From contig CAKSPH010000019.1 in assembly GCA_934481355.1 (NCBI GenBank), forward strand, positions 1 through 44,840: a DNA stretch of 44,840 bases, in the 5' to 3' direction. Positions 41,501 through 44,840 of this stretch are shown in pieces. The notes under the pieces are model-generated. The model saw only the letters and a program-made list of their open reading frames with translations, searched no databases and was not told where the DNA came from. Within the stretch, counting starts at the first letter, position 1; every line of letters begins with the position of its first letter. This stretch comes from an uncultured Oscillospiraceae bacterium (GTDB lineage Bacteria > Bacillota > Clostridia > Oscillospirales > Ruminococcaceae). Both the position numbers and the translations under genes were made by a program.

Positions 41501-41981
41501 AAAAACGAAATTCGGCAGCACGGTCGGGGTCGGCTATATCTCGATAATGCTGATTTTCACCGTGATATGCCTGACGATCTTTGCAGTGCTGAGTTTTCAG
41601 GCGGCGTATTCCGACAGCAGCCTGATAAGCCGCAGCGAGAGTTTTACTCAGCAGTACTACACAGCGGATTCAAGGGCAAAGGAAATACTTGCGGAGCTTG
41701 ACGGCGCGGCATACGAGGCTTCTCAGGAGTTTGACTTTGCGGAAGCGTTCACACAGGCGGCTTCGGATTATGACGGGATAAGGGCGGAGCGTACTCTCGG
41801 CGGCGTTCGGGTGGATTATTCCGTAGAAATAAACGACAGGCAGAGCCTTGCGGTTAGCGTGCTGTTTTACAACAGTTCTCCTGGTGGAAGATATGATATC
41901 CTAAGCTGGCAGAACATGACGAATGACATATCGGACGATTCCCGCCAGAACGTCTGGGACGGCGGAGATATTGCGGTCTGA
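41493..41981 (+). CDS. Small single-helix pilus-operon protein (162 aa)
   Basis: The TTG start at 41493 (MDKKTKFGSTVGVGYISIM) is chosen for GGAGGGAGGTG upstream; a longer frame overlaps the previous gene fully and lacks such a site. One helix (IMLIFTVICLTIFAVLSF) sits near the N-terminus, followed by an acidic external domain with AKEILAELDGAAYEAS and DRQSLAVSVLFYNSSP. No pilin Glu is visible. It overlaps the previous gene by 8 bases, so translational coupling is likely. Family not recognised. Confidence 0.65.
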   Translation: MDKKTKFGSTVGVGYISIMLIFTVICLTIFAVLSFQAAYSDSSLISRSESFTQQYYTADSRAKEILAELDGAAYEASQEFDFAEAFTQAASDYDGIRAERTLGGVRVDYSVEINDRQSLAVSVLFYNSSPGGRYDILSWQNMTNDISDDSRQNVWDGGDIAV

Positions 41982-41997
41982 AAGGTAAAGGTGCATA

Positions 41998-43050
41998 ATG
42001 GATATTCTTGACATACTCAGAACGGCGGCGGAAAATCAGGCGGCGGACATATTCATCGTGTCCGGAGCGGCGCTGAGCTACAAGGCACAGGGCAGAATGT
42101 ACCGTATAGACGAATCGCCGCTGAATCCTGACGAAACAAAGCGGCTTGTACTCCAGATATTCGGGCTGGCAAAGCAGAATGTGGACGAAAATTCCCTGCC
42201 TGACCGCGAAAAGGATTTTTCTCTTTCAGTCGCTGGAATAGGAAGATTCCGCGCGAATATATATAAACAGCGCAGCTCATACTCAGCAGTGCTGAGGTAT
42301 GTCCCTTTTGAGCTTCCTGACGCACAGAAGCTCGGTATCCCTGAGCAGGTCATGGAGCTGAGCGACAGCAAGAGCGGGATCGTGCTTATCACGGGAGTAG
42401 CCAGCAGCGGAAAATCGACCACGCTTTCCTGCATACTGAATCGAATCAACCAAACGCGCAGCGGACATATAATAACGATAGAAGATCCTATCGAGTTCCT
42501 TCACAAACACAACCGCTGCATAGTCAGCCAGCGTGAAATAAACATAGACACGGACAGCTATATCGACGCGCTCAGGGCGGCTCTGCGCCAGTCCCCGGAC
42601 GTTATCCTGCTCGGTGAGATGAGGGATTACGAAACCATAAGCGTTGCAATGACTGCCGCCGAAACGGGTCAGCTTGTGCTTTCTACTCTGCATACGCTGG
42701 GAGCTGCCAACACCATAGACAGAATAATCGACGTGTTCCCGATAAATCAGCAGCACCAGATACGCGTTCAGCTTTCGATGGTGCTGAACGCCGTGGTATG
42801 CCAGCAGCTTCTTCCTTCTGTGGACGGAGGGCTTATCCCGGCGTTTGAGATAATGACCACCAACAGTGCGATCCGCACGCTTATCCGTGACGGAAAGACT
42901 CACCAGATCGACACGATACTTCAGTCCTCCAGTGGAATGCAGACGATGGACAGCTGTATCGCCGGGCTTTTCCGGGAGGGCAGGATAACAGCACAGACGG
43001 CCATTGACCACGCGTATAATCCGGATATAATGGCAAAACGGGTTATGTAA
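41998..43050 (+). CDS. pilT: PilT-type retraction ATPase
   Basis: PilT is the hexameric ATPase that powers type IV pilus retraction. Walker A is GVASSGKST, the Asp box ITIEDPIEFLH, Walker B DVILLGEMRDYET, and the His box STLHTLGA. The PilT-specific C-terminal AIRTLIRDGKTHQI motif and SGMQTMD are present, which separates it from the assembly ATPase PilB. Length is 350 aa. RBS AAAGGTGCATA. It is the last gene of the operon. No PilB, major pilin or prepilin peptidase gene lies in the window. Confidence 0.95.
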   Translation: MDILDILRTAAENQAADIFIVSGAALSYKAQGRMYRIDESPLNPDETKRLVLQIFGLAKQNVDENSLPDREKDFSLSVAGIGRFRANIYKQRSSYSAVLRYVPFELPDAQKLGIPEQVMELSDSKSGIVLITGVASSGKSTTLSCILNRINQTRSGHIITIEDPIEFLHKHNRCIVSQREINIDTDSYIDALRAALRQSPDVILLGEMRDYETISVAMTAAETGQLVLSTLHTLGAANTIDRIIDVFPINQQHQIRVQLSMVLNAVVCQQLLPSVDGGLIPAFEIMTTNSAIRTLIRDGKTHQIDTILQSSSGMQTMDSCIAGLFREGRITAQTAIDHAYNPDIMAKRVM

Positions 43051-43094
43051 ATTTCTGATAAAACGATATTACTTATGCATTATTTAGATGAATG

Positions 43095-43106
43095 GCATTG
43101 CAATGC
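43095..43106. promoter_or_regulatory. 12-bp perfect palindrome upstream of the adhesin promoter
   Basis: GCATTGCAATGC, flanked by AATG and a further CATT, lies 56 bp before the -35 of the next gene. There is no T-run, so it is not a terminator. It may be an operator; the regulator is unknown. Confidence 0.4.
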
Positions 43107-43162
43107 GGTCATTAATGGATAAAACTGATGCGCTTTAACTTGGCTGAGAACTATTTGTCCGC

Positions 43163-43191
43163 TTGACAAATGAAATGTGACAGTGTATAAT
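43163..43191 (+). promoter_or_regulatory. Consensus sigma-A promoter of the surface protein gene
   Basis: TTGACA (43163-43168), 17-bp spacer, TATAAT (43186-43191). Confidence 0.9.
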
Positions 43192-43243
43192 TAAAATATG
43201 GATAAATATAGGGTGAACTGTATATAATAGCAGGTTATGCCCT

Positions 43244-43268
43244 TGTTCATGCGGAATGCATGGGAACA
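43244..43268 (+). other. 5'-untranslated hairpin next to the ribosome binding site
   Basis: TGTTCATGC (43244-43252) pairs with GCAT-gg-GAACA (43258-43268, 2-nt bulge, 5-nt loop). It ends two bases before the Shine-Dalgarno AGGAGG. It may stabilise the mRNA. Confidence 0.45.
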
Positions 43269-43284
43269 GAAGGAGGTTGATTAT

Positions 43285-44840
43285 ATGAGCGAGAACAAGC
43301 GCAGACACGGCAAGTCCGCGGCTATGCTGGCTTTTGCAGCGTCACTGCTTGCAGCAAATGCGGTTTCTGTTATGGCAGCGGCTGAGGAGACCTCCGGCAG
43401 CGATGTCGTGCAGAACCCTAATCTCGTCAGCACAGAGCATACCGGTTCGCTCCCGGCTTATAACAAGATCACTGATAACGTTTACTCCGCGACCAGAAAG
43501 TCGTTTGAGGTAAAGGCGTTTTATAATGTTCTGAATAAGGTCAAGGATTTCGGAGTTTATGCAAATACAGCGAACAGCTCCGGACATTTTGAGGGTAATT
43601 CCTGTGTAGGCAGAATAAATACGGTGGAGCAGCGCTACAATGCCTGCAGCCAGACTATGCTCAACGGCAAGTTCACGACTTACTTTGAAACCGCCCCAAG
43701 CGACGCGACAATAAAGTTCTCAAATCTTCCTGACGGGACTAAGTTTGAGCTGGTGCTCGGCTTTGACTACGAGATATCCAATACTGATAACGGCAACAGA
43801 CCCGGTTTTAAGGCAGGCGGTATTCAGTATGAGATCCTCGGCGTAAATAAGAATGACATTTCCATCAGGCGTGCGACCGCCGATGATTCCGACCTGAAGA
43901 TCAATAATAATCTCGATGCGCTTGCGGCTGCCGGAGAGAAACTGATTTCCGCTGTTGATAAAGTGAACGGAGTGTCTGTTGGAAACACATTTGAGGACGC
44001 ATATAATGCCATTGCCGGTGGCAGCGTTGAGGCCGGCGATACTCTCATTGTCAACGTTGACGCAAATGATCTGAGGAACTCCAACAACTTCCAGAGCAAG
44101 GTTGAGAAGCTTCTGCTTGAGAACAACGGCGTGAGCGTGATCCTGAATGTTGATACAGAGGGATTTAATGATACAATATGGCTGAACAATATCAACAATG
44201 TTGTATTTAAGCAGTCATGCGCGAATGTTATCTGGAATTTTGGAGGATTCAGCGGCAGAGTGGTTGCACCTTCCGGAGGGATCATTGTTGCTCCGTATGC
44301 AACCGTTTCCACTAAGGATACCGGTGCTGCAAACGGCGCCATCATTGCGGATACATTTGATCAGGGCAATGAAATACATCAGGTAACGCGCGGGGATTAT
44401 CATATCGATGTTGATGATGAAGATGACGATGACAGCGATACTCCTGTAACTCCGGATCCTGACGATGGTGACGATGAATCTGATTCAGATACAGATACGG
44501 ACACAGACACCGATACTGACACTGATACAGATACGGACACCGATACGGATACTGATACCGACACGGACACCGATACGGATACTGACACCGATACCGACAC
44601 GGATACAGACACGGATACCGACACCGACACCGATACGGACACAGACACTGATACCGATACCGACACGGATACCGATACCGACACGGACACAGACACAGAC
44701 ACCGATACGGACACAGACACTGACACGGACACCGATACGGACACAGACACTGACACGGATACCGATACCGACACGGACACAGATACGGACACTGATACCG
44801 ACACAGACACCGATACAGATACGGACACAGACACCGATAC
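43285..44840 (+). CDS. Choice-of-anchor A surface protein with Asp-Thr repeat (3' truncated by window edge)
   Basis: The ATG at 43285 follows AGAAGGAGGTTGATTAT. A basic signal peptide (MSENKRRHGKSAAMLAFAAS, cut near VMAAA) sends the protein out. Residues ~40-230 are a beta-rich region I do not recognise. Residues ~232-366 fit the choice-of-anchor A domain: NTFEDAYNAIAGG, VIWNFGGFSGRVVAPSGGII, APYATV and GAIIADTFDQGNEIHQ. An acidic linker follows, then from residue 402 a pure Asp-Thr dipeptide repeat continuing past the window. Known members of this family end with sorting signals such as LPXTG; the anchor here is beyond the edge. Probable surface adhesin. Confidence 0.85.
   Translation, partial: MSENKRRHGKSAAMLAFAASLLAANAVSVMAAAEETSGSDVVQNPNLVSTEHTGSLPAYNKITDNVYSATRKSFEVKAFYNVLNKVKDFGVYANTANSSGHFEGNSCVGRINTVEQRYNACSQTMLNGKFTTYFETAPSDATIKFSNLPDGTKFELVLGFDYEISNTDNGNRPGFKAGGIQYEILGVNKNDISIRRATADDSDLKINNNLDALAAAGEKLISAVDKVNGVSVGNTFEDAYNAIAGGSVEAGDTLIVNVDANDLRNSNNFQSKVEKLLLENNGVSVILNVDTEGFNDTIWLNNINNVVFKQSCANVIWNFGGFSGRVVAPSGGIIVAPYATVSTKDTGAANGAIIADTFDQGNEIHQVTRGDYHIDVDDEDDDDSDTPVTPDPDDGDDESDSDTDTDTDTDTDTDTDTDTDTDTDTDTDTDTDTDTDTDTDTDTDTDTDTDTDTDTDTDTDTDTDTDTDTDTDTDTDTDTDTDTDTDTDTDTDTDTDTDTDTDTDTDTDTDTDTDTDTD
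44488..44840 (+). repeat. Asp-Thr (GAYACN) hexanucleotide repeat region
   Basis: At least 58 uninterrupted GAY-ACN units, continuing past the window edge. Third bases vary, so the repeat is not a simple microsatellite. A 30-bp block at 44701-44730 is repeated at 44731-44760 with one mismatch, and 44671-44700 recurs at 44761-44790 with two, showing segmental duplication. Confidence 0.95.

Noticed and set aside
44400..44834. Long - strand frame encoding a (Ser-Val)n protein
   Set aside because: It is the mirror of the Asp-Thr repeat: GAYACN reads GTR-TCN on the other strand. No ribosome site or promoter, and the + strand frame has signal peptide and domain support.
44488..44840. CRISPR-like regular repeat
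   Set aside because: Six-base codon-phased repeat without unique spacers; it is coding.

Overview
The window reads as chromosome of a Gram-positive gut or rumen Clostridia member, most likely Ruminococcaceae/Oscillospiraceae (Ruminococcus-like). This is inferred from gene order (rplS-lepB-rbgA-rnhB-yraN; tig-clpP-clpX), the OadG/OadB pair, DUF5711 and DUF4860 proteins, strong AGGAGG ribosome binding sites, consensus sigma-A promoters with 17-bp spacers, and a choice-of-anchor A surface protein. Almost everything is on the + strand; only the first ~1.9 kb is on the - strand. No rRNA, tRNA, CRISPR array or transposase was found.

Layout. 1-1176 (- strand): 3' truncated replication-initiator-like gene of the DUF6017 type behind a small Cys-rich gene, resembling the replication module of an integrative element or plasmid. 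1177-1575: terminators and stem-loops, no gene. 1576-1839: small orphan protein with its own promoter. 2104-8199: Fe-S protein, TatD-linked type radical SAM protein, then ruvC-ruvA-TPR membrane protein-ruvB and glmM. 8213-10126: Imm1-like, GyrI-like and rRNA-methyltransferase-like genes. 10145-15693: fused ECF-transporter ATPase, EcfT, truA, DUF5711 and CvpA proteins. 15748-18812: ClpE-like AAA+ unfoldase and an SDR reductase. 18990-20869: Na+ pump subunits OadG and OadB. 21028-23261: aspartate carbamoyltransferase carrying a PyrI-type zinc domain, and a RACo-like ATPase lacking its ferredoxin domain. 23283-26457: rplS with a structured leader, lepB, rbgA, rnhB, yraN. 26487-32619: thrC, phosphoesterase, tig, clpP, clpX, an O6-alkylguanine transferase and a 44-residue membrane peptide.

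The least ordinary part is 32632-43050: one consensus promoter followed by nine tightly packed genes. They encode a 573-aa helical-barrel enzyme-like protein, a 1166-aa FN3/BIG2/CapA/two-DUF6270 protein without export signal, a transglutaminase-like lipoprotein, a PilC/GspF-type membrane protein, four small single-helix proteins and a PilT-type ATPase. I read this as a candidate surface-polymer plus pilus-like system; the co-function is inference from operon structure. A separate promoter then drives a secreted choice-of-anchor A protein whose C-terminal part is an uninterrupted Asp-Thr dipeptide repeat running off the window.

Working together: the ruv genes process Holliday junctions; ClpE-like, ClpP, ClpX and trigger factor form a protein quality-control set; rplS, rbgA and the methyltransferase serve the ribosome; OadGB handles Na+ energetics; the terminal 12 kb builds the cell surface.
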